Shown one piece after another: positions 54,136 through 63,013 of a stretch of 64,000 bases of DNA (position 1 is the stretch's first letter; every line of letters begins with the position of its first letter). Location of the stretch: NCBI RefSeq assembly GCF_009695815.1, contig NZ_VUNE01000001.1, forward strand, positions 1 through 64,000, written 5' to 3'. The stretch comes from Peptostreptococcus porci (GTDB taxonomy: Bacteria; Bacillota; Clostridia; Peptostreptococcales; Peptostreptococcaceae). The translations under genes and the position numbers were made by a program. The notes under the pieces are model-generated. The model was not told the DNA's origin, ran no database searches, and was given only the letters and a program-made list of their open reading frames with translations.

Positions 54136-54205
54136 AAATAGTGAGTTAGTAAAACAGTGTACCAATAAAACAATATACTAGCAAATCATTATGCTAGTAA
54201 TAGTA
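54123..54205 (+). repeat. Degenerate 16-17-bp tandem repeats after the permease gene
   Basis: Successive segments such as AGTCAGTAAAAATAGTG, AGTTAGTAAAACAGTGT and ACCAATAAAACAATAT share AGTNAAAACA-like cores. The array starts over the last codons of the permease and continues in the gap. Confidence 0.5.
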
Positions 54206-54254
54206 GCAAACCAGCAACAACTTTAAGTCGTAAAATGTGAGGAGAGGTAGTAAA

Positions 54255-55586
54255 ATGAAGCTTATAAAAAAAATAGTAAAAGTAATTTCAATAGTGCTTG
54301 TTTTGTGCATATTGGTGGTAGGTATAGGTGATGCAATTTGGATATATGCTCCACAAGTTATGGCTGAAAAGAAAATTGAAAAAATGGAGAATTATGCCAA
54401 GAATATTAACGATATTGATATACCAAATGGAACAAAAGTCGTTGCATTGGGAGAGGCTACACATGGAAATGCGGAGTTTCAAAATATGAAGCTGGATGTG
54501 TTGAAGCTGTTAGTTGAGAAAAATAAGGTGCGAGCATTTGCGCTTGAGACTGATTTTGGAGAAGGCTTGATGATCAATTACTACATACATAATGGGGTAG
54601 GAAATCCGAAAGATATAATAAAGAACCTGTCATTTAAAATTTATCATACAGAGAATATGGAAAATCTAATAAAATGGATGAAAGATTATAATTCAAAAGT
54701 CAATGATAATGAAAAAATATCGTTTTATGGATTTGATATGCAACAGCCAGAAGCAAATGTAAAATATATTGTAGATTATTGCAAGGATAACGGTATAGGT
54801 AACTATAAAAAAGTAGATGATAAGTTGAAAATTTTGTACAACACGAAGGTTAAGATGACTGATAAAAGGGTTGTTGAAGCTGAAGAGTGTTTGAAAGAAT
54901 TAAAAGAGGAATTAAACGGATTATCGAAAAAAGCTGAAAACAATGTGCCATCTCAGAATAAAGCCATTGAAAAATATCCAATAGACTCTGAGGTAATATT
55001 AAGAGCCATAGAATGTATACTAAATAGCATTGAATACTATAGAAAAGATAGCACAGATTATATGTCTATGAATAATATGAGAGATAAGTGTATGAGTGAG
55101 AATGTACAATGGATACAGAAGTATGAGGAAAAAAGAGGAAATTCCACTATTATGATCTCTGGACATAACGGGCACATCGGATTAAATGAAAAAATGTATA
55201 AGTCTATGGGAGAACATTTGTACGATATTTATAAGGACAAATATTTCGCAATAGGAACTGACTATTTCAAAACAGAATGCAACATAAATAATATTGGAAT
55301 AAGTGAAGAGCGAGGTAACTATAAGTTCTGTTCAGCAGATCCTCTCGCAGCACAAGCAAAGCGATTTGCTGGTACATACTATCTTGATTTTTCTGATATT
55401 AATAAAGACTCTGGAGAACTCTATGAGGTGGTAAACTCGGATATGAGAATGGGAAGCTTGGGTGAGGGATATTCTTTTCTGATGGAATTTCTCCCTATAT
55501 CAAATAGGATAAAACAAACTCCCACAAAAAAATATCGTGCCATGATATTTGTATATGAGGCAACCCCAATAAAAATAATTAATTAA
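54255..55586 (+). CDS. Membrane-anchored erythromycin esterase family protein
   Basis: A 443-residue protein with an N-terminal anchor or signal (about residues 7-28). The catalytic domain fits the erythromycin-esterase family: ALGEATHGNAEF with the key His, ALETDFGEG, FYGFDMQQPEA, and MISGHNGHIG further on. Known members open macrolide rings or have unknown roles. ATG 54255 has the SD GGAGAGG seven bases upstream. It lies after bceAB but with its own terminator. Macrolide resistance should not be assumed: the outside location is unusual for Ere enzymes. Confidence 0.82.
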   Translation: MKLIKKIVKVISIVLVLCILVVGIGDAIWIYAPQVMAEKKIEKMENYAKNINDIDIPNGTKVVALGEATHGNAEFQNMKLDVLKLLVEKNKVRAFALETDFGEGLMINYYIHNGVGNPKDIIKNLSFKIYHTENMENLIKWMKDYNSKVNDNEKISFYGFDMQQPEANVKYIVDYCKDNGIGNYKKVDDKLKILYNTKVKMTDKRVVEAEECLKELKEELNGLSKKAENNVPSQNKAIEKYPIDSEVILRAIECILNSIEYYRKDSTDYMSMNNMRDKCMSENVQWIQKYEEKRGNSTIMISGHNGHIGLNEKMYKSMGEHLYDIYKDKYFAIGTDYFKTECNINNIGISEERGNYKFCSADPLAAQAKRFAGTYYLDFSDINKDSGELYEVVNSDMRMGSLGEGYSFLMEFLPISNRIKQTPTKKYRAMIFVYEATPIKIIN

Positions 55587-55613
55587 ATAAATTTTATATT
55601 GTTAAAAGCACCG

Positions 55614-55660
55614 AATATCCGCCAAAGGTAAATATTATCTTGGTGGATATTTTGTTTTTG
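55614..55660 (+). terminator. Terminator after the esterase-family gene
   Basis: A 12-bp stem (55614-55625 with 55640-55651, one G-T pair) with a 14-base loop, then TTTGTTTTT. Confidence 0.85.
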
Positions 55661-55748
55661 TGATCAACTCAAGATATTGAAAATCATCACTTTTATATTG
55701 AGATATGCAATCATCGTGAGTTCGATAAAAATTTTTTTAAAAAAAGTA

Positions 55749-55803
55749 TTGACGTTTTTTTAAATCTATTGTATCATTGTATTAATCAATTAATACAATG
55801 ATA
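55749..55803 (+). promoter_or_regulatory. Promoter with a large palindromic operator for the second GntR gene
   Basis: TTGACG (55749-55754), 17-base spacer, TATCAT (55772-55777). The -10 is the left end of a perfect 14-bp palindrome (55772-55785 with 55790-55803, centre TCAA). It shares GTATTA/TAATAC with the site at 47701-47723. Confidence 0.8.
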
Positions 55804-55861
55804 TGGTTAAAGTTGATTTAGGTGCAAACATAAATATAATATTTTTTAAAGGAGGGATTTT

Positions 55862-56221
55862 ATGCAGGCTTTTGACAATAATATTCCCATCTATATTCAG
55901 TTGATAGATAGGATTAATAGTAGAATATTGTCTGGTAATCTGAGACCAGGAGAAAAGTTGGATTCTGTTAGGGCATTGGCAGATACATACCAAGTTAATC
56001 CAAATACAGTACAACGAGCATTAGCGGATTTGGAAGGAACTGGGTTGATTGTTTCAAAGAGAGCTGTTGGAAAATTTGTAACAGAGGACGAAAACTTGAT
56101 AAAATCTGTGCGTGATGAACACATAGATAGTGAAATCAAAGAAATTTTACAAAGACTATACTCAGAGGGATACACAAAGGAAGAAATATACAATTCTATA
56201 AAAAAATTATTGGAGGTTTAA
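55862..56221 (+). CDS. GntR-family regulator, YtrA subfamily (second copy)
   Basis: A 119-residue repressor with the winged HTH (IPIYIQLIDRINSRILSGNL, GEKLDSVRALADTYQVNPNTVQRALADL) and a short helical C-terminus (GYTKEEIYNSIKKLL). The SD is AAGGAGGG. It heads an operon with an ABC ATPase four bases downstream and a permease. Its own promoter is covered by a perfect palindrome, so it probably represses this operon until a cell-envelope signal appears, as YtrA does. Confidence 0.92.
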   Translation: MQAFDNNIPIYIQLIDRINSRILSGNLRPGEKLDSVRALADTYQVNPNTVQRALADLEGTGLIVSKRAVGKFVTEDENLIKSVRDEHIDSEIKEILQRLYSEGYTKEEIYNSIKKLLEV

Positions 56222-56225
56222 GACG

Positions 56226-56924
56226 ATGACAAAGTTACTAAAAGTAAAAAATGTATACAAGTCATATGGATCCAATGAAGTCTTAAAAGGACTTGATTTG
56301 GAGCTGGATGAAGGGAAAATTGTAGGTCTGTTGGGACCGAATGCAAGTGGTAAATCCACTTTGATAAAATTGATAAATGGATTGTTGAAGGCAGACGATG
56401 GAACAATTGAAATTGCAGGTTTTGAGCCGAGTGTAGAAACAAAAAAGGTTGTATCGTATCTTCCTGAAAGAACATATATAAATGACTGGATGAAAGTAAA
56501 AGACATGATCGATATGTTTTCAGATTTTTACGATGATTTCGATGTTGAAAAGGCGAAAAAATTGTTTGAAGACTTAGATATATCTCTGGATAGTAAAATC
56601 AAGACGCTATCAAAGGGTTCAAAGGAAAAAGTTCAGTTAGTTCTAGTGATGTCAAGAAATGCAAAGCTTTATATTTTGGATGAGCCTATTGCAGGTGTAG
56701 ACCCAGCAGCTAGAAGCTATATAATAAGAACTATTTTGAATAGTTTTCCTGAAGGAGCAACGCTTATGATTGTAACTCATTTGATAAGTGATATAGAAGG
56801 TATTTGTGATGAGGTTGCTTTTATTAACGAAGGAAAGATAGTTTTACATCAAGATACAGATTCAATTAGAAATGAAAAGGGTGTTTCTGTAGATGCTTTA
56901 TTTAGGGAGGTATTTAAATGCTAG
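56226..56924 (+). CDS. ABC transporter ATP-binding protein (YtrB-like)
   Basis: A 232-residue ATPase. Walker A is GPNASGKSTL (about 34-43) and Walker B is LYILDEPIAGVDPAAR. The signature is LSKGSKEKVQ, a form common in YtrB/CcmA-like ATPases instead of LSGGQ. Its stop overlaps the permease start by seven bases. Export or envelope-stress function is inferred from the YtrA-type regulator. Confidence 0.9.
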   Translation: MTKLLKVKNVYKSYGSNEVLKGLDLELDEGKIVGLLGPNASGKSTLIKLINGLLKADDGTIEIAGFEPSVETKKVVSYLPERTYINDWMKVKDMIDMFSDFYDDFDVEKAKKLFEDLDISLDSKIKTLSKGSKEKVQLVLVMSRNAKLYILDEPIAGVDPAARSYIIRTILNSFPEGATLMIVTHLISDIEGICDEVAFINEGKIVLHQDTDSIRNEKGVSVDALFREVFKC

Positions 56925-57751
56925 GGAAATTAATAAAATACGAATTTAAAGCCACTTCTAGGTATTTCGTGCCAATATTTATTGCAATGATATTAGTGTT
57001 TTTTATCAACTCATTATTGGTATATGCAAATTTAAATTATGTAGAGGTGAATGAGGTTGTAGTTGGAATAATGATTGCTCTTACTTTAGGAGTTATCATC
57101 GCACTATCAATTATTGAAATATACGTTTCGGCAAAGCGATTTGCACAAGGTGTATTTGGTGATGAAGGCTATTTGACAAACACATTACCAGTAAAAACTC
57201 ATGAGATAATAATCTCAAAGACAGTAGTTATGTTTTTATTTGGAATATTTTCTCTTATTGTAATGGTGGTTTCGATTGGAATGGTATGCGTGGCAATGTA
57301 TTCTTCTCTTCCTCCAGAAGGAATTAAATCGTTTTGGGATGGCTTGGAACAGGCATATCCATTTATTACTTCTGATTTAATATTAGCCATAGTTTTCTTT
57401 ATGATTTCGCTTATAATAGGTATGATATCATCACCTTTATTGATATTCCTTTGTGTTTCAATAGGTCATTTAAAGGCGTTTGTAAGTCATAAGTATTTGG
57501 TTGGAATATTGTCATATGTAATAATAAGCATTATTGCTGGTATATTTAGCAGCAGTAGATTCGATCAAATTATTTTGGGAATGAATTCAACTGCAGAATA
57601 TGTAAATCCTACTATTGAGAATAACATACAAACAATGACTACTTTCTTAAACAAACTATCAGTTGAATCGATTTTACAGTCGGTTATATTAATAGTTGTT
57701 TGTTATGCAGCTACGCAGTTTATAGTTAGCAGAAAACTAAATTTAGAATAA
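56918..57751 (+). CDS. ABC transporter permease of the YtrA-controlled operon
   Basis: A 277-residue membrane protein with six helices and the N-terminal LGKLIKYEFKATSRYF found in ABC-2-type permeases. A loop of about 40 residues between helices 3 and 4 (SLPPEGIKSFWDGLEQAYP) lies outside. It overlaps the ATPase gene, with SD GGGAGG, and ends before a bidirectional terminator. Substrate unknown. Confidence 0.85.
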   Translation: MLGKLIKYEFKATSRYFVPIFIAMILVFFINSLLVYANLNYVEVNEVVVGIMIALTLGVIIALSIIEIYVSAKRFAQGVFGDEGYLTNTLPVKTHEIIISKTVVMFLFGIFSLIVMVVSIGMVCVAMYSSLPPEGIKSFWDGLEQAYPFITSDLILAIVFFMISLIIGMISSPLLIFLCVSIGHLKAFVSHKYLVGILSYVIISIIAGIFSSSRFDQIILGMNSTAEYVNPTIENNIQTMTTFLNKLSVESILQSVILIVVCYAATQFIVSRKLNLE

Positions 57752-57763
57752 AACAATGAAACA

Positions 57764-57814
57764 AAAATAACAGAGCTCGCAGATTCGATCAGATGCTGCG
57801 AGCTCTGTTATTTT
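57764..57814. terminator. Bidirectional terminator between convergent genes
   Basis: A perfect 19-bp stem (57764-57782 with 57796-57814) with a 13-base loop, A tract on the left and T tract on the right. It serves the ABC operon on + and the hemolysin III gene on -. Its right end touches the stop codon of the latter. Confidence 0.92.
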
Positions 57815-58460
57815 AAATTAGATATAAAAATACTAGTAGGAAGTGTGATAGTGAGCCCAACATTATAAAGATATGGAAGACATCGTGGAAGTTCCACACT
57901 TTAAAGTTTGGTTTTTTTATTGCATAAATAACACCACCGATAGTGTAGAGTATACCACCCAATACCAATAGGTTAAATGCTCCTGTGGCAAGATGAACAT
58001 ACAAATCCTTGATTACAAATATGGCAACCCAGCCCATTCCTATGTAAAGTGCTGAAGATAGTTTTCTAGGCATATTTATCCAAAAGATTTTCATTATTAT
58101 ACCCAAAACGGCTATTATCCAAAGTATGATAAAAACTGGAACTCCAATCTTTTTGGGCAGTACATACAAGCAAAATGGAGAATATGATCCTGCTATTAGT
58201 ACGTAAATCATCGAATGATCGACTTTTTTCATTATCAAGACGGCTTTTTCTTTTGTTGCACTGATGGCATGATAGATTCCGCTTGTAAAATATAGCAGAG
58301 TCATCGAAACTCCAAAAATTATGCTTGAAACAAAAAGTGAAACATTGATATTTCCCGTCATCAGTTGCTTTGAAATCAACATTATCAGTGCTATTATAGA
58401 TAGCCCGCCTCCGATCAGATGAGTAATTGAACTGATTGGATCTCTTAATACTCTATTCAT
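57813..58460 (-). CDS. Hemolysin III / TrhA family membrane protein
   Basis: A 215-residue protein with seven helices of the PAQR-like family. Motifs seen: RDPISSITHLIGGG, FTSGIYHAISATKEKAVLIMKKVDHSMIYVLIAGSYSPF, and the C-terminal FHDVFHIFIMLGSLSHF with conserved His residues. ATG at 58460 has the SD GGGAGG; a longer frame runs to 58616 but its extra N-terminus is unlike the family. The family is linked to membrane energetics and fluidity, and hemolysis is doubtful. Its final bases form part of the terminator. Confidence 0.9.
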   Translation of the reverse strand: MNRVLRDPISSITHLIGGGLSIIALIMLISKQLMTGNINVSLFVSSIIFGVSMTLLYFTSGIYHAISATKEKAVLIMKKVDHSMIYVLIAGSYSPFCLYVLPKKIGVPVFIILWIIAVLGIIMKIFWINMPRKLSSALYIGMGWVAIFVIKDLYVHLATGAFNLLVLGGILYTIGGVIYAIKKPNFKVWNFHDVFHIFIMLGSLSHFLLVFLYLI

Positions 58461-58599
58461 TTTATACCTCCCTTGTATATTAATATTGATTAATTGATAT
58501 CGTGACATCAATAAGTAGTTTTGAAAACTACTTATAATATTATTATAGAGCTTTGGGTATAAAAAATCAAGTATTAAATGGAATATCAATAGTACCAAG

Positions 58600-60153
58600 C
58601 TAGTTTTTTTCTCCATTTATATAGTATTCGGCGATATCATTAAATACGTCTTCATCAAAATTTTGAATTACCTCCAGTGTTTTTCCAAACGCTCCACCCC
58701 TAAAATAAATGACAAGCGACCTCAGCTTGAAAATTTTCTGAAATAGGTTTTGTTCAAGCTTAAGTGCTTCAATTTGCTCAATAGGCATTACACTTTTTTT
58801 CGAAGTGAAAACACCTTTAACAGATGTTATATTGTATTTGTCTATACACATCTTTCCGTTTATATAGAAGAATGTAGATAGCAGGATTATTATGCATACT
58901 ATGCCTAACAAAATCCACAGTGACCTAAAAGGAATGTATATTAGAATTCCAATCGGTATAAGTATTGTGGACAAATATATTAGGTAATAGTAGAATGCGG
59001 CGAAGGGTCTACTCAAAAGCTTTTTTGATGCTTTATTTGAAGTATCGCTTACTTCTTCTAATTTGTCGTTTTTATTAACTGATGAAGATAGTATTAGATT
59101 ATCATAAAACTCAGGCAAAATAATGCTTGAAATGTGTTTTAATTTATCGTTTTTTAAATATAACGATATTAATCCAGTTTCATTTTCGTTATTGGAAAGT
59201 CCGATAGTATCGATGAGTATACACTTATATCCAAATATTTTTGCCATAAATGACTGATCCGTATACGCATAAATAATTTTATCGATTGGAATATCAAACT
59301 TATTTGTACTTAGAAACCCATAAGTAATCGTAATTTTTTCATCAAATCTTTTTATATGTAGATTGTATGATTTATTCATTTCGGCAATAATATACTTGAT
59401 GGTGTATGCAAATGCAATTATTAGTAAAATGTAGTTGCTTCTAAATGACGATATAATACCGGATATGAAAATAACGATATTTATCAAAGATACATTCAAA
59501 ATCAAGTGAATGATGAACTCCTTATTTGTAAATGCGTATTCCTTTGAGCAATTTTCACTATCACAAGATGAATCGTCTTTTTTGTCAAATTCAGCATTTT
59601 CAAATTTTACATCCGATTGAATCGCCTTTGATATTATATCAGCCAGCTCGTGAGCCTCACGTTTGGGTAATACAATAGAGTAGTCAAATTCGTTCGCTGT
59701 TTCGGTAGAGTTTATGTCGATAGTAACGTTATATACACCTAAAAAACGATAAAAAATACCGCTTTTTAAATTTACGTTTGCTATGTTTTTTATGTTGACC
59801 TGCTTTCTATTTTTGAAAAATAGCCCAATTTTGTTTGAATATACAGTTTCTTCATCTACCACAATATTGGAGTTTTTCCAATAGAAAAAGTATCTAAACA
59901 GCAAAGCTATAGTCACAAGCATCAGTAATATTAGAATGGTAGTTGCATATTTATTTTCCAGTATTTGTTTTATCCAATAACCTATATTTTTAATTATTGA
60001 TGAATTAGACTGGTTTTTTGAAGCCGATTTTTCAACGTATTTTGTAATAAAATAGATGGCGTTGACCATTATCAAAGCAATAATATTAAATGCATTTAGA
60101 ATTATTACCGGACTATTTCTATAAACATATGATGAATTATTCCTTTTATTCAT
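58600..60153 (-). CDS. PH-domain membrane protein (YdbT-like)
   Basis: A 517-residue membrane protein with three bacterial PH (bPH_2) regions, near residues 85-145 (VVDEETVYSNKIGLFFKNRKQ), 265-330 (KITITYGFLSTNKFDIPIDKI) and 420-500 (ITSVKGVFTSKKSVMPIEQIEAL). Helix pairs lie between them. The ATG overlaps the stop of the YdbS-like gene (ATGAATAA). In B. subtilis ydbS-ydbT is linked to resistance to amylocyclicin-type bacteriocin; that function here is inference. A polar stretch (SCDSENCSKEY) is of unknown use. Confidence 0.85.
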   Translation of the reverse strand: MNKRNNSSYVYRNSPVIILNAFNIIALIMVNAIYFITKYVEKSASKNQSNSSIIKNIGYWIKQILENKYATTILILLMLVTIALLFRYFFYWKNSNIVVDEETVYSNKIGLFFKNRKQVNIKNIANVNLKSGIFYRFLGVYNVTIDINSTETANEFDYSIVLPKREAHELADIISKAIQSDVKFENAEFDKKDDSSCDSENCSKEYAFTNKEFIIHLILNVSLINIVIFISGIISSFRSNYILLIIAFAYTIKYIIAEMNKSYNLHIKRFDEKITITYGFLSTNKFDIPIDKIIYAYTDQSFMAKIFGYKCILIDTIGLSNNENETGLISLYLKNDKLKHISSIILPEFYDNLILSSSVNKNDKLEEVSDTSNKASKKLLSRPFAAFYYYLIYLSTILIPIGILIYIPFRSLWILLGIVCIIILLSTFFYINGKMCIDKYNITSVKGVFTSKKSVMPIEQIEALKLEQNLFQKIFKLRSLVIYFRGGAFGKTLEVIQNFDEDVFNDIAEYYINGEKN

Positions 60154-60655
60154 TGGCGCTTCCGTCCTTTTTTTGTTTTGTTGCAAAATCGTTTATCTCG
60201 GATTTTAACTTTGTAGATATTTCGTCTGCCAAATGTACTGGAATAAAGTCTATAGTTTGAGATGAACCGGCTGTTACAATTTCTATTGTAGCAAGGTTGA
60301 AAATTCTATTTATCGGCCCCTGCTCAACATTTATTTGCTGCATTCTTCTAATTGGTACAATCTCATGGCTTATATTGAAAATACCAGTCACTGTTTCAAT
60401 ACTTTCATCATTTATTCTGTATCTGTGCCTTTTGTATCCGATTGTAGGTTTTAAAAAAACAAATAAAACTTGAAAAAGGACTGCTATAATTGCTATAGCG
60501 TCATACCAAAATACGATTGGCTTTGGCACATTGTAGTGTGATAAAACAAATTTTATTGCAAATAATATAGCTGAAATAATCATCAAAAAAATAATAGATG
60601 AGATAATCATGCTATATCTTGCCTTTGGATCTAGTCTCTTGAAATCGTTGTACAT
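60146..60655 (-). CDS. PH-domain membrane protein (YdbS-like)
   Basis: A 169-residue protein with two helices near residues 15-65 and one bPH_2 domain (YRINDESIETVTGIFNISHEIVPIRRMQQINVEQGPINRIF). The pattern VPIRRMQQI is the family signature. The SD is AGAGAGGT on the minus strand. It is translated with the YdbT-like protein, and they probably form one membrane complex. Confidence 0.9.
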   Translation of the reverse strand: MYNDFKRLDPKARYSMIISSIIFLMIISAILFAIKFVLSHYNVPKPIVFWYDAIAIIAVLFQVLFVFLKPTIGYKRHRYRINDESIETVTGIFNISHEIVPIRRMQQINVEQGPINRIFNLATIEIVTAGSSQTIDFIPVHLADEISTKLKSEINDFATKQKKDGSANE

Positions 60656-60701
60656 TGTAATTTACCTCTCTTTTAATTTTTTTTGCGATATTGGCCATCT
60701 T

Positions 60702-61652
60702 CTATAGCAAATTTAATGTTTTCAGCAAAAATAGCCAAAATGTGAAAGTGATTGACGATAGTAATGTGGTCATTACAACTATGTTGGACATAAGTACGTA
60801 ATCATTATCCATATTTTTTGCCATTATATACCCCGTCATTGCTGATGGTGCACCTACCATTATCAGTATTGCCAAAAGCGCACTCTCTCTAAACCCCAAA
60901 TATATTGCTATTGGAAGTACGATAGCAGGAAGTAGTATCAATTTTATAAATGTTGCTACTAGCGATGGTCTAAACTTTTTGAAAATATCATCGAATTTGA
61001 AATCACCTCCGATGGAAATAAGCATCAATGGAACGGATATTGCCCCTATAGTATTTAGACTTTTGGAAATTAGCTGTGGAAATTCTATTTTTAGAAAGTA
61101 AAATGGAAATCCAAGCAGTATTCCGATTATCAAAGGGTTTGTGAATATGGATTTAATAATTGCCATATAATTTATCCTTTTTTTCGAATTTCTGTTTTTT
61201 GCTGCCGATACAGTTAGCATAATAACTGAATACGCATTAAATAAGGGGACTGCAGCCAAAATCATCAATGGAACTAGCCCAGAATTACCATAGATATTTA
61301 TTACGAACGGCATTCCTAGAATTGCGGCACTTCCTCGTACGGAGCCTTGTGCAAATGCACCGACCATATATTTGTCTTTTACGAAAATATTTGACACAAT
61401 CCAAGATATCAAAAAAATAACTGAAGTGGTCAAAGCACAAAAAACTACGAATTTGATATTTGAGTGGTTTTCCGATTTCATGGATACAATGTCCATAAAT
61501 AGTGTTATTGGCAGGGCTATTCTAAAAGCAAGTCTGTCCGATATTTTTGTCCATTCTTTAGTTATTATACCTTTTTTCATCATAATATTTCCCAATACTA
61601 TAACTAAGAAAACAGGAATTGTAGCATTGAGTGCAAAAATAAAATTATCCAT
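60702..61652 (-). CDS. AEC-family (auxin efflux carrier-like) permease
   Basis: A 316-residue transporter with ten helices. The N-terminal FALNATIPVFLVIVLGNIMMKKGII and the internal repeat (NPLIIGILLGFPFYF) are typical of AEC proteins, some of which carry malate or other organic acids. The substrate here is unknown. The gene starts 190 bases from the divergent cysteine desulfurase and ends 46 bases before the YdbS-like gene, so one minus-strand operon is possible. Confidence 0.87.
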   Translation of the reverse strand: MDNFIFALNATIPVFLVIVLGNIMMKKGIITKEWTKISDRLAFRIALPITLFMDIVSMKSENHSNIKFVVFCALTTSVIFLISWIVSNIFVKDKYMVGAFAQGSVRGSAAILGMPFVINIYGNSGLVPLMILAAVPLFNAYSVIMLTVSAAKNRNSKKRINYMAIIKSIFTNPLIIGILLGFPFYFLKIEFPQLISKSLNTIGAISVPLMLISIGGDFKFDDIFKKFRPSLVATFIKLILLPAIVLPIAIYLGFRESALLAILIMVGAPSAMTGYIMAKNMDNDYVLMSNIVVMTTLLSSITFTFWLFLLKTLNLL

Positions 61653-61842
61653 CGTTCTTCTTTCTTTCCATATGATATTTCTTATCGAGTTTATATTATT
61701 TATCTATGCAATCTACATTTTTAGAATTGAATAGATAAGATATCGTGTTATACATAGATTAATTATATCATATTATCGCATAACAAATCACATAACTATG
61801 AATAAATATGATATAATTAAAGTTTAAGAGGAGTTGATAAAA

Positions 61843-63006
61843 ATGAATGCATATTTAGACAATAGCGCTACTACCAAGCCGTATAAAGAAGTTGTAGATG
61901 AGATGGTTCTTGCCTTAACAAAGGATTTTGAAAATCCATCTGCTGCGTATAGACGTGGGCTTGAAGTGGAATTAAAGATAAAAAAGATAAGAACAAATAT
62001 TGCGAAAACTATCGGTGCAAAGGAGAAGTCGATAATTTTTACGTCTGGTGGTACTGAAAGTAATAATGCGATAATTAGGAGTGTCGCCAGCTTGAACAAA
62101 AAAAGAAGAAACCATATAATCACTTCTGCAATTGAGCATCCCGCAGTCTTAAATACTGTGAAAAGCTTGGAATCGGATGGGTTTGAAATAACAGTATTGG
62201 ATGTTGACAAAAATGGAAGCGTTGATATCAAACAGCTAAAAAACTCGTTAAATGAAAGAACCTGTTTGGTTAGTATAATGTTCGTCAACAACGAAATTGG
62301 AATTGTAGAGCCGATTGAAGATATAGGTAAAATAATAAAAGAATATGATAAGGAAATATTTTTTCATGTAGATGCTGTTCAAGGATATGGAAAGCTAAAA
62401 ATAGATGTCGATAAGCTTAAGGTGGATTTTCTGAGTGTGAGTGGTCATAAAATTCATGGTCCAAAGGGCATTGGATTTATGTATATAAGAGATGAAAACA
62501 AGTTTAGTCCTTTGATAACTGGAGGCGGACAAGAGTTCAATATAAGACCGGGAACAGAAAATGTACCTGGAATTTTTGGAATAGGCAAGGCAGTGGAAAT
62601 TTTATTTGCTGATTTGGATGAAAATATATGTAAAATGAAAGGCGTCAGAGATTATCTATATAATCAGTTGAAAGAAAATATTGATGGAATACACCTAAAT
62701 ACTGATTTGAATAATTCTGTATGTCATGTTTTGAATGTATCCTTTGAAGATATTAGAGGCGAGGTATTGTTGCATTATCTTGAGGGTGATGGTATTTGTG
62801 TTTCAACTGGATCTGCTTGTTCTTCAAAAAAGAAAGGTAGCCATGTTTTAAATGCAATAGGATTGTCGCCAGAGCTGATTGATGGTGCTATAAGATTTAG
62901 TGTTTCAGAATTTACAACAGCTAAAGAAATTGATTATGCTGTAGAAAAAATAAAGAATTATGTAGAGATAATTAGATTATTGTCCAAAAATAAAAAGAGG
63001 AGATAG
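61843..63006 (+). CDS. Cysteine desulfurase (IscS/NifS-like) paired with ThiI
   Basis: A PLP enzyme of 387 residues that takes sulfur from cysteine. Seen: N-terminal YLDNSATTKP, FTSGGTESNN, HVDAVQGYGK, the PLP lysine Lys203 in SGHKIHGPKG, and the persulfide Cys326 in STGSACSSKKKGSH. ATG 61843 has an SD (AGAGGAG) nine bases upstream; TTG 61834 lies in the same frame. It lies eight bases before thiI, so it very probably supplies sulfur for 4-thiouridine in tRNA, like the dedicated NifS-type partner of ThiI in Bacillus. Confidence 0.92.
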   Translation: MNAYLDNSATTKPYKEVVDEMVLALTKDFENPSAAYRRGLEVELKIKKIRTNIAKTIGAKEKSIIFTSGGTESNNAIIRSVASLNKKRRNHIITSAIEHPAVLNTVKSLESDGFEITVLDVDKNGSVDIKQLKNSLNERTCLVSIMFVNNEIGIVEPIEDIGKIIKEYDKEIFFHVDAVQGYGKLKIDVDKLKVDFLSVSGHKIHGPKGIGFMYIRDENKFSPLITGGGQEFNIRPGTENVPGIFGIGKAVEILFADLDENICKMKGVRDYLYNQLKENIDGIHLNTDLNNSVCHVLNVSFEDIRGEVLLHYLEGDGICVSTGSACSSKKKGSHVLNAIGLSPELIDGAIRFSVSEFTTAKEIDYAVEKIKNYVEIIRLLSKNKKRR

Positions 63007-63013
63007 GTTGTAA

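Noticed and set aside
54255-55586. Macrolide resistance gene ere
   Set aside because: Only family-level motifs are present and the protein has a membrane anchor, so a resistance call would go too far.
61372-61734. A 120-codon plus-strand open frame opposite the AEC permease
   Set aside because: It lies inside the permease gene on the other strand and has no ribosome site.
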